A stretch of DNA of 64,000 nucleotides, taken from positions 62,001-126,000 of the forward strand of contig NZ_AUHX01000001.1 in NCBI RefSeq assembly GCF_000423405.1, given 5' to 3'. Below, piece after piece: positions 1-8,293 of this stretch. Source of the stretch: Mesonia mobilis DSM 19841. GTDB taxonomy: Bacteria; Bacteroidota; Bacteroidia; Flavobacteriales; Flavobacteriaceae. Both the position numbers and the translations under genes were made by a program. A model generated the notes under the pieces. The model was not told where the DNA came from, searched no databases, and worked only from the letters and a program-made list of their open reading frames with translations. Every line of letters starts with the position of its first letter. Position 1 is the stretch's first letter.

Positions 1-572
1 CCCAAAGCTACTAATTGGTTAAGTGGAGTTCCACCGTTACAAGTCCCTTCGTTATCTAACGCATCTAATGCTCCGAAAGTCCAATTATTAGCATCGAAGT
101 TTCCTGCATTTGCAGCTTCTCCGCTATTTCTTAAATAGTAAGAATCGGTATGTTCCCAAGCGGTGTTAGAACCATCTACGCCATCTTCACCAAAGCGATC
201 GATAACAGTTGCATTATCATCAATTAACTGAAAAGCATCATCACCATTAGAAGTAATAGATCCGTTTTCGATAAGGTTAGTTTGTGTACCAAATTCTGTT
301 TCAAAAATAATTTGGTCGTTGGTAATGTAAGCAAAATCGTCGGTAATCGTTCCGAAGTTACTAATATCGATGTTAGAAGTATAACCACCGCCATTAGCTT
401 GTCTAACTAAATTCCATCCGGTAAAATCGATGGTACCATTTACATAAATTTCTACAACTCTACCATCTGCTCCAGAACAAGGCGAATCTACATAACCGGT
501 AATCAGTGCTTCTTGAGCAAAAGTTGTTAAAGAGATAAGTGCAAAAAGTGCACTTAAGTAAAATTTTTTCAT
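1..572 (-). CDS. Exported lamin-tail-like protein (partial, C-terminus outside window)
   Basis: The first 190 codons of a minus-strand gene whose 3' end lies beyond the window. It opens with a signal peptide (MKKFYLSALFALISLTTFAQ, cleavage after Gln). The mature part contains VVEIYVNGTIDFTGW, YITNDQIIF and a DDAFQLIDDNATVIDRFG stretch, the usual pattern of lamin-tail-like (LTD) beta-sandwich domains in exported Bacteroidota proteins. Such domains often accompany secreted nucleases or other surface proteins, but nothing catalytic is visible in this part. It starts at an ATG and is divergent from the histidine kinase across about 276 bp. The LTD assignment is by sequence resemblance only. Confidence 0.75.
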   Translation of the reverse strand, partial: MKKFYLSALFALISLTTFAQEALITGYVDSPCSGADGRVVEIYVNGTIDFTGWNLVRQANGGGYTSNIDISNFGTITDDFAYITNDQIIFETEFGTQTNLIENGSITSNGDDAFQLIDDNATVIDRFGEDGVDGSNTAWEHTDSYYLRNSGEAANAGNFDANNWTFGALDALDNEGTCNGGTPLNQLVAL

Positions 573-848
573 AAGTCTAAATGTTAGTTTTAATTGCACG
601 TAAAATTAGTTTTTGAATCGCGGAAAGACTTCAACTAATAATTAACTAAGTTTTACTTTTAAGGTGTATTTGCAGTTTTTAAATACCTAGCTAACATTAT
701 TGAAACATAGATTTAATATTCGGTATTTGGTAAAAGTGAAGTAAATTGAGTTGCATTTACATTTCGTACTTTAAATTTTACAATTGGGTCAACTGTATTT
801 TTATCTAGCCTACTTTTAAAAGATATTTGTTCTGTAATTAATAGTTAA

Positions 849-2201
849 ATGAAAGCGAAACATTTTAAAATATTATTTCGAATTGCCTTTGTTGTCACTG
901 CTGTGATCGTTCTTTTAGAATTTGTATTTAACGGTTTTAACACAGCTTCTCTGCATTGGAAAAAAGTGATCGTACAATTTTCTTATTCTTTTATCATTAC
1001 TCTTTTCAACTTCGCATATTTTGTTTGGTTAGAAAATAAATATGATTGGAAAACCGAAAGTAAAAAGAGATTTGTGATTGGCGTTGCCGGTTCGACCATT
1101 GTCACACTTATTGCTTTTGCGATCTGTAGAGCTATTCACTTAGTCGTAATAGAAAGTGTATACACGTTTTCAGAATTTGTAGCGAACGAATCGATTAGTC
1201 AATATCTATTTCCTTTTCTGTTATCGCTTATTGTGAGTCTTTTTCTGCACGCTTTTTATTTTTATAAAGCGATTCAAGAAAATAAAGTAACCGAACAGAA
1301 ATTGATTGCCGGCACGGCTTCAGCTAAATTTGATGCACTTAAAAATCAGTTAGATCCTCATTTTTTGTTCAACAGTTTAAATGTACTCACTTCTTTAATT
1401 GAAGAAAATCCCGATCAGGCACAAAAATTCACGACTTCACTTTCTAAAGTTTATCGTTATGTGTTAGAACAAAAAAATAAAGAGTTGGTAAATGTAGAAG
1501 ACGAGCTGGCTTTTGCCAAACGCTACATTGGTTTATTGAAGATGAGGTTTGAAAATAGTATTGTGTTCACTTTCCCTGAAGAAATTAGCAATCCGGAAGC
1601 TAAAATAGTTCCGTTATCGCTACAATTGTTGTTAGAGAACGCGGTAAAACACAACATTGTTTCCGAAGAAAATCCGCTACATATTTCAATAGTAGAAGAA
1701 AATGGATGTTTGGTGGTGAAAAATAACCTGCAATCTAAAAATGTGATCGGTAAAAGTTCTGGTTACGGTTTAATAAACATTCAGCAACGTTACGATCTGC
1801 TTACGTCTAGAAAAGTGGCGATCGAAAAAGATAAAACAACATTTCAGGTGAAGTTACCGATACTCACCAAACAATTAAGTTCAATTATAAAACAACCAAA
1901 AATGAATACAAACATGCAAGATTATCAAAAATTAGATCGCGCCAGAGAAATGGTGAAAAAGCAAAAAGAGTTTTATGCCAGTTTAACCTCTTATGTAATC
2001 ATCATTCCGTTTCTGGCTTTTATCAACTGGTTCACGATGGGCTTTGGTTTCCCTTGGTTTTTGTTTGCTGCGGCAGGCTGGGGAATAGGTTTAGTGTTTC
2101 AATATATGGAAGCTTTCGATAAAAATCCGTTCTTTTCTAAAGATTGGGAAGAGCGAAAAATCAAGCAATATATGAATGAAGACGATCACAAATTCAACTA
2201 A
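849..2201 (+). CDS. LytS-family sensor histidine kinase with a C-terminal 2TM domain
   Basis: Membrane sensor kinase of the LytS/YehU (His_kinase) type. Four hydrophobic segments lie at about residues 10-28, 41-61, 76-100 and 117-139. The phospho-acceptor motif LDPHFLFNSLN contains His171, and the ATP-binding N-box LLLENAVKHN lies near residue 265, followed by a GYGLINIQQRY G-box near 306. After residue 350 an extra segment begins with an internal Met352 and matches the flavobacterial 2TM domain (RAREMVKKQKEFY, GWGIGL, WEERKIKQYM). This is the same fold as the next gene, so a once separate 2TM gene may have fused to the kinase. It forms an operon with the 2TM gene and the LytTR regulator downstream. 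Confidence 0.9.
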   Translation: MKAKHFKILFRIAFVVTAVIVLLEFVFNGFNTASLHWKKVIVQFSYSFIITLFNFAYFVWLENKYDWKTESKKRFVIGVAGSTIVTLIAFAICRAIHLVVIESVYTFSEFVANESISQYLFPFLLSLIVSLFLHAFYFYKAIQENKVTEQKLIAGTASAKFDALKNQLDPHFLFNSLNVLTSLIEENPDQAQKFTTSLSKVYRYVLEQKNKELVNVEDELAFAKRYIGLLKMRFENSIVFTFPEEISNPEAKIVPLSLQLLLENAVKHNIVSEENPLHISIVEENGCLVVKNNLQSKNVIGKSSGYGLINIQQRYDLLTSRKVAIEKDKTTFQVKLPILTKQLSSIIKQPKMNTNMQDYQKLDRAREMVKKQKEFYASLTSYVIIIPFLAFINWFTMGFGFPWFLFAAAGWGIGLVFQYMEAFDKNPFFSKDWEERKIKQYMNEDDHKFN

Positions 2202-2214
2202 AAAATTGGAAATT

Positions 2215-2520
2215 ATGGAAATGACTAACAAAGAAAAACGTTATTTTGAAGCCAAAAAGCGAGTAAAAGATTTAAGAGATTTTTACGTTCACCTATTTAT
2301 TTATATTGTGATCAACGGTTTATTGGCGTACCTAAATTTTAGAAACGGTTTCGATACTTATCCGTGGATGTTATGGTCGCTTGCCGGTTGGGGAATTGGT
2401 TTGCTTTTTAATGCAGCGCACGCGTTTAGAATAAATCCCGGATTTAGTAAAGAATGGGAAGAACGAAAAATTCAGCAGTTTTTAGAAGAAGAAGAAAACA
2501 AGCAACAACGTTGGGAATAG
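2215..2520 (+). CDS. 2TM domain-containing small membrane protein
   Basis: A 101-residue protein with two predicted membrane helices and the 2TM-domain signature: EAKKRVKDLRDFYVH, then a short loop, AGWGIGLLF, then FSKEWEERKIQQF. It closely parallels the C-terminal 2TM segment of the upstream kinase, so the two look like duplicates. A longer reading from an ATG at 2176 would overlap the kinase by 26 nt. The ATG at 2215, 13 nt after the kinase stop, gives the length usual for these proteins and is preferred. Function is unknown; 2TM proteins commonly accompany LytS/LytTR pairs in this phylum and probably form part of the membrane sensing unit. Confidence 0.85.
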   Translation: MEMTNKEKRYFEAKKRVKDLRDFYVHLFIYIVINGLLAYLNFRNGFDTYPWMLWSLAGWGIGLLFNAAHAFRINPGFSKEWEERKIQQFLEEEENKQQRWE

Positions 2521-2527
2521 TAAAGAG

Positions 2528-3289
2528 ATGAGAACAATTATTATTGAAGATGAAAAACCATCAGCACGACGTTTAGAGCGAATGCTCGAAAAATTAAATG
2601 TTCCTGTAGAGCAATTATTGCATTCGGTTAACGACTCGATACAGTGGCTTTTAGAAAATGAGCAACCCGATCTAATTTTTTTGGATATTCAGTTAAGCGA
2701 CGGGCTTTCATTCGAAATTTTTGAAGAGATTGAAGTTGAAAGCGCTATCATTTTTACCACCGCTTACGATGAATACGCCTTAAAAGCTTTTAAACTGAAT
2801 AGCGTTGATTATTTGTTGAAGCCTATTGATGAAGAAGAATTAGAAACCGCACTAAAAAAGTACCGTTCTAAGTTTGCCAATAATAATGAGCTTACTGCAA
2901 ATTTAAGTGAACTAAAGAAACTTTTAGGTTCAGAAAATGCTACAAAAACCTATAAAAAACGCTTTACGGTAAAGGTCGGTCAACATTTAAAAATGTTTCC
3001 TGTCGATCAAATTGAATGTTTTTATAGCGAAAATAAAGGCACGTATTTACACACCAAAGATAACCGAAGTTATTTGCTGGAAACTACTTTAGAAAATCTG
3101 GAAGCAGAACTTAATCCCGAAAAGTTTTATCGCGTAAGCCGAAAGTTTTTTGTGAACATTAACGCTATCGAAGATATGGTAAGTTACACCAACAGTCGTT
3201 TAAAAGTGAAGCTGAATCATTTTGACGAGCAAGAAATTATCGTAGCGCGTGAACGCGTAAAAGATTTTAAAGAATGGTTGGCAAATTAA
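2528..3289 (+). CDS. LytTR-family response regulator
   Basis: Response regulator of the two-component system begun by the upstream kinase. The receiver domain covers about residues 1-115 with acidic residues E7/D8, the phosphorylation site Asp53 (LIFLDIQ), a Thr in TTAYDEYALKAF and Lys98 in YLLKPID. The LytTR DNA-binding domain covers about residues 143-250 (QIECFYSENKGTYLHT, FYRVSRKFFVNINAIE). It begins 7 nt after the 2TM gene, so kinase, 2TM and regulator are one transcription unit. Its stop codon overlaps that of the convergent LETM1-like gene. Target genes cannot be told from the sequence. Confidence 0.93.
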   Translation: MRTIIIEDEKPSARRLERMLEKLNVPVEQLLHSVNDSIQWLLENEQPDLIFLDIQLSDGLSFEIFEEIEVESAIIFTTAYDEYALKAFKLNSVDYLLKPIDEEELETALKKYRSKFANNNELTANLSELKKLLGSENATKTYKKRFTVKVGQHLKMFPVDQIECFYSENKGTYLHTKDNRSYLLETTLENLEAELNPEKFYRVSRKFFVNINAIEDMVSYTNSRLKVKLNHFDEQEIIVARERVKDFKEWLAN

Positions 3290-4482
3290 GGTTTCTCTAT
3301 TCTATTTTCATTAAAAGAAGAGGGCAGAAGCTGCGGAATAAATTTAATGAGAATAGGCAGTAAAACGCTACCGCCGGGTAAAATAAAAATAGCCAACGAC
3401 GGGATGGTTTTGCAAATGTCTAACAACTGTTCTTTTACCTTATGTTTTTCTTCTTCCGATAGATCTTTGTGGGTCGATTTACTTAATAAAACCACCAACT
3501 CTTTACTTTCTAAAATCTCTTTCAGTAATCGGTTTTTGTTTCGCATAATCAACACTTTTACCATTCTATTGGTGTTTTTGTAAAAATGCTGAATCGAATT
3601 GCTGTAATTAAAATAAGAAATTTCGCTTTTGTGCTCTTTTAAAAACTGAAGCATTTGCGCAATATTTTCATCTACTTCATCGGTACTAAAACCTAACTCA
3701 TTTCCTAATTTTTCAATAAAAGCATATTCTTTCTTTTCAATCTCTTCATCACTGTAAATAGTGATCGAAGCGAGATCTAGAATATACTTTTTCTCGAAAT
3801 GTACTGAAAAACCTTCAAAATTTAATTCGTCAAAACTTTTAGGTTGAGGTTGAATTTTATGATAACGCAACGAACTTTCTAAAAGCTTGATCACTAAATT
3901 TTCGTAATTATCTTTAATCGTTTTTTTCTGAAAAGCCAAAATCACCACATTGGTAATTAAACTCTCCAACTCGGTTAAATAAGTTTTAGGGTGCTTTTTA
4001 TGCGTTAAATATTCTCGAAATGCCAATACATCGATAAAAAGTAGCGCATTGGTAATTAAATGACTAAAGTTTTTCTGAATGTAAGACTCATTGATCTGAA
4101 TACGATGCTGAAGTATTTTCTCTAAGGTTTCTTCAGGTTTAGATTTAAAAAAAGAGAATTTAATTTTCCAGATCGACTCCTTTTCTAATAACTCATAAAA
4201 TTTTACCGTTTCTTCAATAAAATCAATTTTCGTAGCCTTTGGAAACGTTGAAAAATAAACATACGCCAAAGCATCAAATAAATTGATTTTGGTTTTCTCT
4301 TCTAGCGTCCATTTAAATTTTAACGGATGCGAGTAGCTTAAGGTTTTGGTGCTATGCGCATAAATAAATCCCGTTTGTTGCAGTTGAAGGTAAAAATGTT
4401 CTTCAGTAAAATGTTGATCTAAAACGTGTTGTTGAAGATGCGTGAAGTGTTTATTAATCCAACCACCGGAAGAGGGATTCAT
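3286..4482 (-). CDS. LETM1-related protein
   Basis: A 398-residue protein, mostly helical and without a clear signal peptide. The only recognisable part is the C-terminus (about residues 340-390). There, LSEEEKHKVKEQLLDICKTI is followed by a hydrophobic stretch IPSLAIFILPGGSVLLPILI and LPSSF. This resembles the start of the LETM1 domain, known from mitochondrial inner-membrane ion-exchange proteins. Flavobacterial proteins of this shape are annotated as LETM1-related biofilm-associated proteins. The long N-terminal region has no motif I recognise. It stands alone on the minus strand, convergent with the LytTR operon and overlapping its stop codon. The family call is fairly secure, the role is not. 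Confidence 0.7.
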   Translation of the reverse strand: MNPSSGGWINKHFTHLQQHVLDQHFTEEHFYLQLQQTGFIYAHSTKTLSYSHPLKFKWTLEEKTKINLFDALAYVYFSTFPKATKIDFIEETVKFYELLEKESIWKIKFSFFKSKPEETLEKILQHRIQINESYIQKNFSHLITNALLFIDVLAFREYLTHKKHPKTYLTELESLITNVVILAFQKKTIKDNYENLVIKLLESSLRYHKIQPQPKSFDELNFEGFSVHFEKKYILDLASITIYSDEEIEKKEYAFIEKLGNELGFSTDEVDENIAQMLQFLKEHKSEISYFNYSNSIQHFYKNTNRMVKVLIMRNKNRLLKEILESKELVVLLSKSTHKDLSEEEKHKVKEQLLDICKTIPSLAIFILPGGSVLLPILIKFIPQLLPSSFNENRIEKP

Positions 4483-4711
4483 AGTTTAAAAGAATTAAAA
4501 GATGATGTAAAATTATTTAATTCTTTAGCTGAAAAAAAATAGAAATGTTAAAATTTGAAAAAATAAAAACCGCAATTGCTTTTTACTCGTAATTATTAGT
4601 GAAGTTGAAATTGATTCAGCTTCAACAAGAGTTTAAAGGGGAAAATTGCTATGAAATTTATTTTTTAACCTTTACTCGATAATGGTTTTTTCAAGTTTTT
4701 TGTTAGTTGTT

Positions 4712-4747
4712 AAAAAGCCTGTTCAGTATCACTGAAGAGGCTTTTTT
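4712..4747 (+). terminator. Isolated terminator-like hairpin
   Basis: Outer arms AAAAAGCCT / AGGCTTTTT and inner arms TTCAGT / ACTGAA around the loop ATC, with one unpaired G on each side. It has a T tract on the plus strand and A tract before it, so it could work in both directions. The nearest plus-strand gene ends 1.4 kb upstream and the minus-strand gene has its own terminator, so what it terminates is unclear. Confidence 0.6.
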
Positions 4748-4795
4748 GATTTTTCAATTTTGAATATCTGTTATATTTTATAATAAGTTGTCTAT

Positions 4796-4823
4796 ACCCT
4801 GAACTGGATTCAGGGTTTCATCC
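4796..4823 (+). repeat. REP-like intergenic palindrome, copy 1
   Basis: Perfect palindrome CCCTGAA-CTGGA-TTCAGGG (4797-4815) followed by TTTCATCC. It follows the pattern of the widespread bacterial intergenic repeat of the form CGTCATTCnnnACTTGnnnnGnATCTC. It faces the copy at 4850-4878. Confidence 0.55.
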
Positions 4824-4849
4824 TAAATAATTTATTTTCAAATTAGTAT

Positions 4850-4878
4850 GAGATTCCGGATCAAGTCCGGAACTACGG
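4850..4878 (-). repeat. REP-like intergenic palindrome, copy 2
   Basis: Palindrome TTCCGGA-TCAAG-TCCGGAA (4854-4872) preceded by GAGA. On the minus strand it reads as the common TTCCGGACTTGATCCGGAA element ending in TCTC. With copy 1 it makes an inverted pair about 30 bp apart, like a small BIME. Confidence 0.65.
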
Positions 4879-4904
4879 AAAACATACATAAAGTACAGGC
4901 AAAA

Positions 4905-4940
4905 AAATTGCGTTATTCATTTTAAAGAATAACGCAATTT
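4905..4940 (-). terminator. Rho-independent terminator of the sigma/anti-sigma operon
   Basis: Perfect 14-bp arms AAATTGCGTTATTC (4905-4918) and GAATAACGCAATTT (4927-4940) with an 8-nt loop. The run of A at 4901-4907 gives the U tract on the minus-strand RNA. It lies 25 nt downstream of the anti-sigma stop codon. Confidence 0.9.
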
Positions 4941-4964
4941 ACTAAGATACTTAGGTTAGTTATA

Positions 4965-5771
4965 TTAAGAGTTTTTTACGACACCCAAAGTATAAAGTTG
5001 TTCCATCGTTGGTGTTTCGCTTCCTCCTTTAGGCTCTAAGGTTATCCCAAAAGCTTGTGAAGAATTAGGGTTTTCTAAGATAAAGATCTTGTTATCATCT
5101 TCATTAAAGTTAGAAAGTAAACCAATACTGGTTGGGGTTAGCGGTTCTAAAGTTAACGACCAAACCTGGTATTCTTTACCTTCTGGCGGCGTTGGTAGTT
5201 CTTTAGCATCTACATAAACTTGATTGGTTTCTACATCCCAATGTATAGCCGCGTAAGCTTCCGGAGCAACTTGTTGCCCATCTAAAGGAACTGTAATAAT
5301 ATCTTTGTCTCTAAATACTTCTAAGAGTTGTTTTGTTTTTTCAGCATCATTTTGTGCTTCATCTATTTGCTCTTCTAATTGAGCATTGGTAGCACTTATC
5401 GAGTTAATGTTATCACGCAACTCGTTACGTTGATTAATTACTGAAATTAAACCTATTAACAACGCAATTGATGCTGCCCAACTAATGTAAAGCACCAAGT
5501 TATTTTTCTTCTGTTTCGCAGGATGATCAATAACTCCCGAATGATTTTTATCTGAAATTTTCTGCTGAATAGAACTCAGTAAAGCTTCCGGATTATAAGG
5601 AGCGGCAGCTGTTGAAAGTTGCGTTAATGCATCTTCAATTTCTTCAACCTCCTTTAAAATTTCAGGATGCTTTTTTAATTCTTTGGTAACTTCAATACTT
5701 TCTTCTTCGGGTAACGCCCCGTAAACGTATAATTCTAAGATACCAGAAGATATATATTCATTTAAATTCAT
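4965..5771 (-). CDS. Anti-sigma factor, RskA family
   Basis: Single-pass anti-sigma factor of 268 residues. The cytoplasmic N-terminus (about 1-90) includes LELYVYGALPEEESIEV, the usual opening of this family. A membrane helix (NLVLYISWAASIALLIGLI) lies near residues 91-110, then a coiled-coil (about 115-155). The C-terminal RskA domain carries DVETNQVYVDAKELPTPP and EYQVWSLTLEPLTPTSIGLL. It presumably sequesters the ECF sigma factor encoded just upstream (3 nt gap) until an envelope signal releases it. No zinc-binding HxxxCxxC is seen, as is usual for RskA-type proteins. A strong terminator follows. Confidence 0.9.
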   Translation of the reverse strand: MNLNEYISSGILELYVYGALPEEESIEVTKELKKHPEILKEVEEIEDALTQLSTAAAPYNPEALLSSIQQKISDKNHSGVIDHPAKQKKNNLVLYISWAASIALLIGLISVINQRNELRDNINSISATNAQLEEQIDEAQNDAEKTKQLLEVFRDKDIITVPLDGQQVAPEAYAAIHWDVETNQVYVDAKELPTPPEGKEYQVWSLTLEPLTPTSIGLLSNFNEDDNKIFILENPNSSQAFGITLEPKGGSETPTMEQLYTLGVVKNS

Positions 5772-5774
5772 CGC

Positions 5775-6311
5775 TTATGTTGTTAAGATCTCACGTAATT
5801 TGTTCATACAATTTCTGTTTCTGGTCTTGATGGTTCCCAGAGGCATATCAAGCTCTTCCGAAGCTTCTGCCTGCGTGAATCCTTGAAAGTAAAGTAAGTT
5901 GATTATTTTCTTACAGTAGGGTTTTAAAGCCTTGATGTATTTTTTAATTCCAATCGCATCTACTTTGCTAGATAGGTTTGTTTTTTCTTCAATGATATCT
6001 ACGAAATATTCTGCGGTTAAGTTTTTCTTTTTGTTTTTATATGCTTTAGATCTTGTTTTATCGATGGCCGCATTTCTAGCAATATTCAATACCCAGGTAA
6101 AAAATCTTCCTTTTGAAGAGTTATAAGATTCTGCATTATTCCAGATTTTAATAAATACATCTTGTAAGATTTCTTCTGAAGTATGTTTATCGTGAACTAT
6201 ACTATTAATAACGCCAAAAGTACTTTCTGAATAGCGCTCGTAAATACGTTCGAAAGCTTTAGGATTTTTAGCTTGAAGTTCGGCTATAAGTCCGTCGGGT
6301 TGCTCTTGCAT
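5775..6311 (-). CDS. ECF RNA polymerase sigma factor (SigK-like)
   Basis: A 178-residue sigma-70 factor with region 2 (FERIYERYSESTFGVINSIV, EEILQDVFIKIWNNAE) and region 4 near the C-terminus (YFQGFTQAEASEELDMPLGT, then TRNRNCMNKLREIL). The pairing with an RskA-type membrane anti-sigma factor 3 nt downstream is the SigK/RskA arrangement. It is likely first gene of a two-gene operon and may regulate itself, but I could not point to a promoter. The lipoprotein gene upstream on the same strand has its own terminator and is probably separate. Confidence 0.93.
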   Translation of the reverse strand: MQEQPDGLIAELQAKNPKAFERIYERYSESTFGVINSIVHDKHTSEEILQDVFIKIWNNAESYNSSKGRFFTWVLNIARNAAIDKTRSKAYKNKKKNLTAEYFVDIIEEKTNLSSKVDAIGIKKYIKALKPYCKKIINLLYFQGFTQAEASEELDMPLGTIKTRNRNCMNKLREILTT

Positions 6312-6369
6312 AAAAAGTTGGTTAGTTGTTCTTATAAATGTATAAAAATTAATTGATTATATCATATAA

Positions 6370-6393
6370 AAAAAGCCGCCCGAAGGCAGCTTT
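6370..6393 (-). terminator. Terminator with UUCG-type tetraloop
   Basis: Arms AAAGCCGCC (6372-6380) and GGCAGCTTT (6385-6393), loop CGAA, which reads TTCG on the minus strand, followed there by a T tract. There is one C/A mismatch in the stem. It serves the lipoprotein gene that ends at 6420. Confidence 0.85.
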
Positions 6394-6419
6394 ATCAAAA
6401 TTTTATAGAAACTCCAGAA

Positions 6420-7247
6420 TTATTTTTCTAAAGTTACTGTTCTTGTTACCGGGTTAAACGGACTTTCAACTAAATTTCCTTCAGCATCTAAAAGTTCTAG
6501 TTTAATAGTATTTTCTCCCATTGGTAAACCTTCCATAACTTTAGGCTCCCAAGTATCGATCATAAATTCTTGACCGTTTACTGTAGCTCTTACTTTGTTA
6601 CCATCTGCAGATAAATCTGTATTTAATAAGAAGAAGTCTAACATTACTTTATCGGTTCCTTCTCCAGAATATGTTCCTTTTGGTCTGCTGTAAATTAAAT
6701 GTGGCTTCGTAAGATCTAAGTTTGCTAACTCATCGTCTTGTGCATCACCAACGGTTAATTTTTTTGCTACAAATGAATTGTCATTCTTTACAGACTCGTG
6801 GTAAGAACGCGATAAAAATGCAACTAATAGGTGATTACCAGGTTCAAGATCTTTAGTGAAACTTGGCTCGTAGTGAGCAGAATAAGGATCGTTGTCTAAA
6901 ATAAAATGAATATGTTGCCCTTTACCAGAGTTAGCTAACATTTTTTCTTTAGCACCTTCTGTTTGTACTCCTAATTCGTAGTTTGCTACTTCAAAATCAA
7001 ATTGTACTTGGCTACCATCTGCTACCATATCTTCGGTAGGAGCGTTTAGTTTTAAGCTTGAAGTTTCATAAGCAGGAGAATCTTCTAACGGAGAGATTGT
7101 AATTTCTTCAACTTCTTCTTCCATTTCAGAAGTTTCTTCTGTCATTTCAGTATTTTCAGTATCGTTTTCAGCTTCTTTCTTGTTTTCTTTACAAGAGGTA
7201 GCGAAAATTACCATCGCAGAAGCTAGCATTAAGCTTACTTTTTTCAT
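6420..7247 (-). CDS. Hypothetical lipoprotein with an acidic linker
   Basis: A 275-residue lipoprotein: the signal peptide MKKVSLMLASAMVIFATSC has a lipobox ending at Cys19. It is followed by KENKKEAEND and a strongly Glu/Thr-rich linker (to about residue 50). The Lys-Glu after the cysteine resembles the Bacteroidota surface-export signal for lipoproteins, so it may sit on the outer face. The folded part (about 55-275) has GKGQHIHFILDNDPYSAHYE, EPGNHLLVAFLSRSYHES and an immunoglobulin-like C-terminus (MLDFFLLNTDL, GENTIKLELLDAEGNLV). I do not recognise a defined enzyme; homologous proteins are usually left as hypothetical or phosphopeptide-binding-like. It is monocistronic with its own terminator. 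Confidence 0.75.
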   Translation of the reverse strand: MKKVSLMLASAMVIFATSCKENKKEAENDTENTEMTEETSEMEEEVEEITISPLEDSPAYETSSLKLNAPTEDMVADGSQVQFDFEVANYELGVQTEGAKEKMLANSGKGQHIHFILDNDPYSAHYEPSFTKDLEPGNHLLVAFLSRSYHESVKNDNSFVAKKLTVGDAQDDELANLDLTKPHLIYSRPKGTYSGEGTDKVMLDFFLLNTDLSADGNKVRATVNGQEFMIDTWEPKVMEGLPMGENTIKLELLDAEGNLVESPFNPVTRTVTLEK

Positions 7248-7358
7248 AAAAATTTGGTTTAAATTGTTTTGTTCAAATTTAAAGCCTACACAATTTCTAT
7301 AAAATATTTTATGTTAAGCTTAACAGAAATAAATATGTTTCTAATGATTTGTCGCAAA

Positions 7359-8225
7359 TTAGCCCAATCGTACGGCTATCTCGAGTTTATTGGGTAAAAT
7401 CTTAGCGTTTACTTCACTTATAGCTTTGCAATATTCACCATCAATTTGAAAATCTACTTTTTGCTGAGTTTTAATTTTTACTTCTTTTACCGGGAAGCTT
7501 TCTACAAAGTCTGAAGAAAGTTCTTTGCCTTCGTTCAAGGTCTTTAAAATTTCAAATAGATCTAATTTCTTAAAGAGTAAAACTTCAAAAATGCCATCAT
7601 CAATTTTACCTTTTGGGTTAACCACGGCGCCGGTACCAAATTTTTTACTATTGGCTAAAGCCAGCATAATTCCTTTTTTAGTAAATGATTCTTTTTCTGT
7701 TGAAATTTCAAACTCATACGGACCTTTACTCTGAAAAAGTGTAGTGATACTATTAATGGCATAACCTAATTTACCACGTAGCGAGCTGCTTTCGTATTCC
7801 TTAATTAATTCAGCATTCAACCCAAAATCGCTAATGTGCAATCCTAACTCGTCATTAATATTTATTGCATCGATCTTTCTGGTTTTGCCGTACAAAGCTA
7901 TCGGGATAAACTTTTTAGGTTGTTCCGGTAAATCTAGATCGCTTGCCAATCCGTTGGCAGAACCGGCCGGTAAAATACCAATAGGTAAAGCGTTTTCTCC
8001 CATCGCTTCAGCAGCAAGTTTTATGGTTCCGTCGCCACCAGCAACTAAAACACGATCAAAATTTTCTTTTTTTAATTGTTGCTGAATTTTTTCAGTATCA
8101 TTTTCCCCCGTAGTTTTAAAAATCGTGAGCTTATCGTCGGTTTTTAATTCAGCTTTTACCATTCTTAGTAAATGGCTTTTATCTTCATTACCGCTTATAG
8201 GATTTATAATGAATAGAAATTGCAT
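7359..8225 (-). CDS. Diacylglycerol/lipid kinase (YegS/DagK-like)
   Basis: A 288-residue protein of the diacylglycerol kinase catalytic family. Visible motifs are LFIINPISGN at the start, the nucleotide-binding GGDGT at residues 63-67, and the PIGILPAGSANGLASDL loop near residue 85. The C-terminal beta-sandwich ends with FQIDGEYCKAI. The family phosphorylates diacylglycerol or related lipids with ATP. It is divergent, 68 bp apart, from an App1-type phosphatidate phosphatase, which would catalyse the reverse step if the substrate is diacylglycerol. Whether the substrate is diacylglycerol, sphingolipid or another alcohol cannot be told from the sequence. Confidence 0.88.
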   Translation of the reverse strand: MQFLFIINPISGNEDKSHLLRMVKAELKTDDKLTIFKTTGENDTEKIQQQLKKENFDRVLVAGGDGTIKLAAEAMGENALPIGILPAGSANGLASDLDLPEQPKKFIPIALYGKTRKIDAININDELGLHISDFGLNAELIKEYESSSLRGKLGYAINSITTLFQSKGPYEFEISTEKESFTKKGIMLALANSKKFGTGAVVNPKGKIDDGIFEVLLFKKLDLFEILKTLNEGKELSSDFVESFPVKEVKIKTQQKVDFQIDGEYCKAISEVNAKILPNKLEIAVRLG

Positions 8226-8293
8226 ACTAAAGTTTTAAAGTTTTGAAAAATAGATATTTTTCAAATCAAATTGTGTTATACTTACCATAATTT

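Larger units (their letters stand above)
4483..4964. other. Intergenic region of 482 bp
   Basis: No convincing ORF on either strand. It holds an isolated rho-independent-type hairpin (4712-4747), a pair of oppositely oriented REP-like palindromes (4796-4823 and 4850-4878) and the terminator of the anti-sigma gene (4905-4940). The AT-rich stretch 4500-4700 shows nothing else I can name. Confidence 0.6.

Noticed and set aside
4483-4964. tRNA or riboswitch in the large intergenic region
   Set aside because: No cloverleaf pattern, GTTCAA-type T loop or known riboswitch core was seen.
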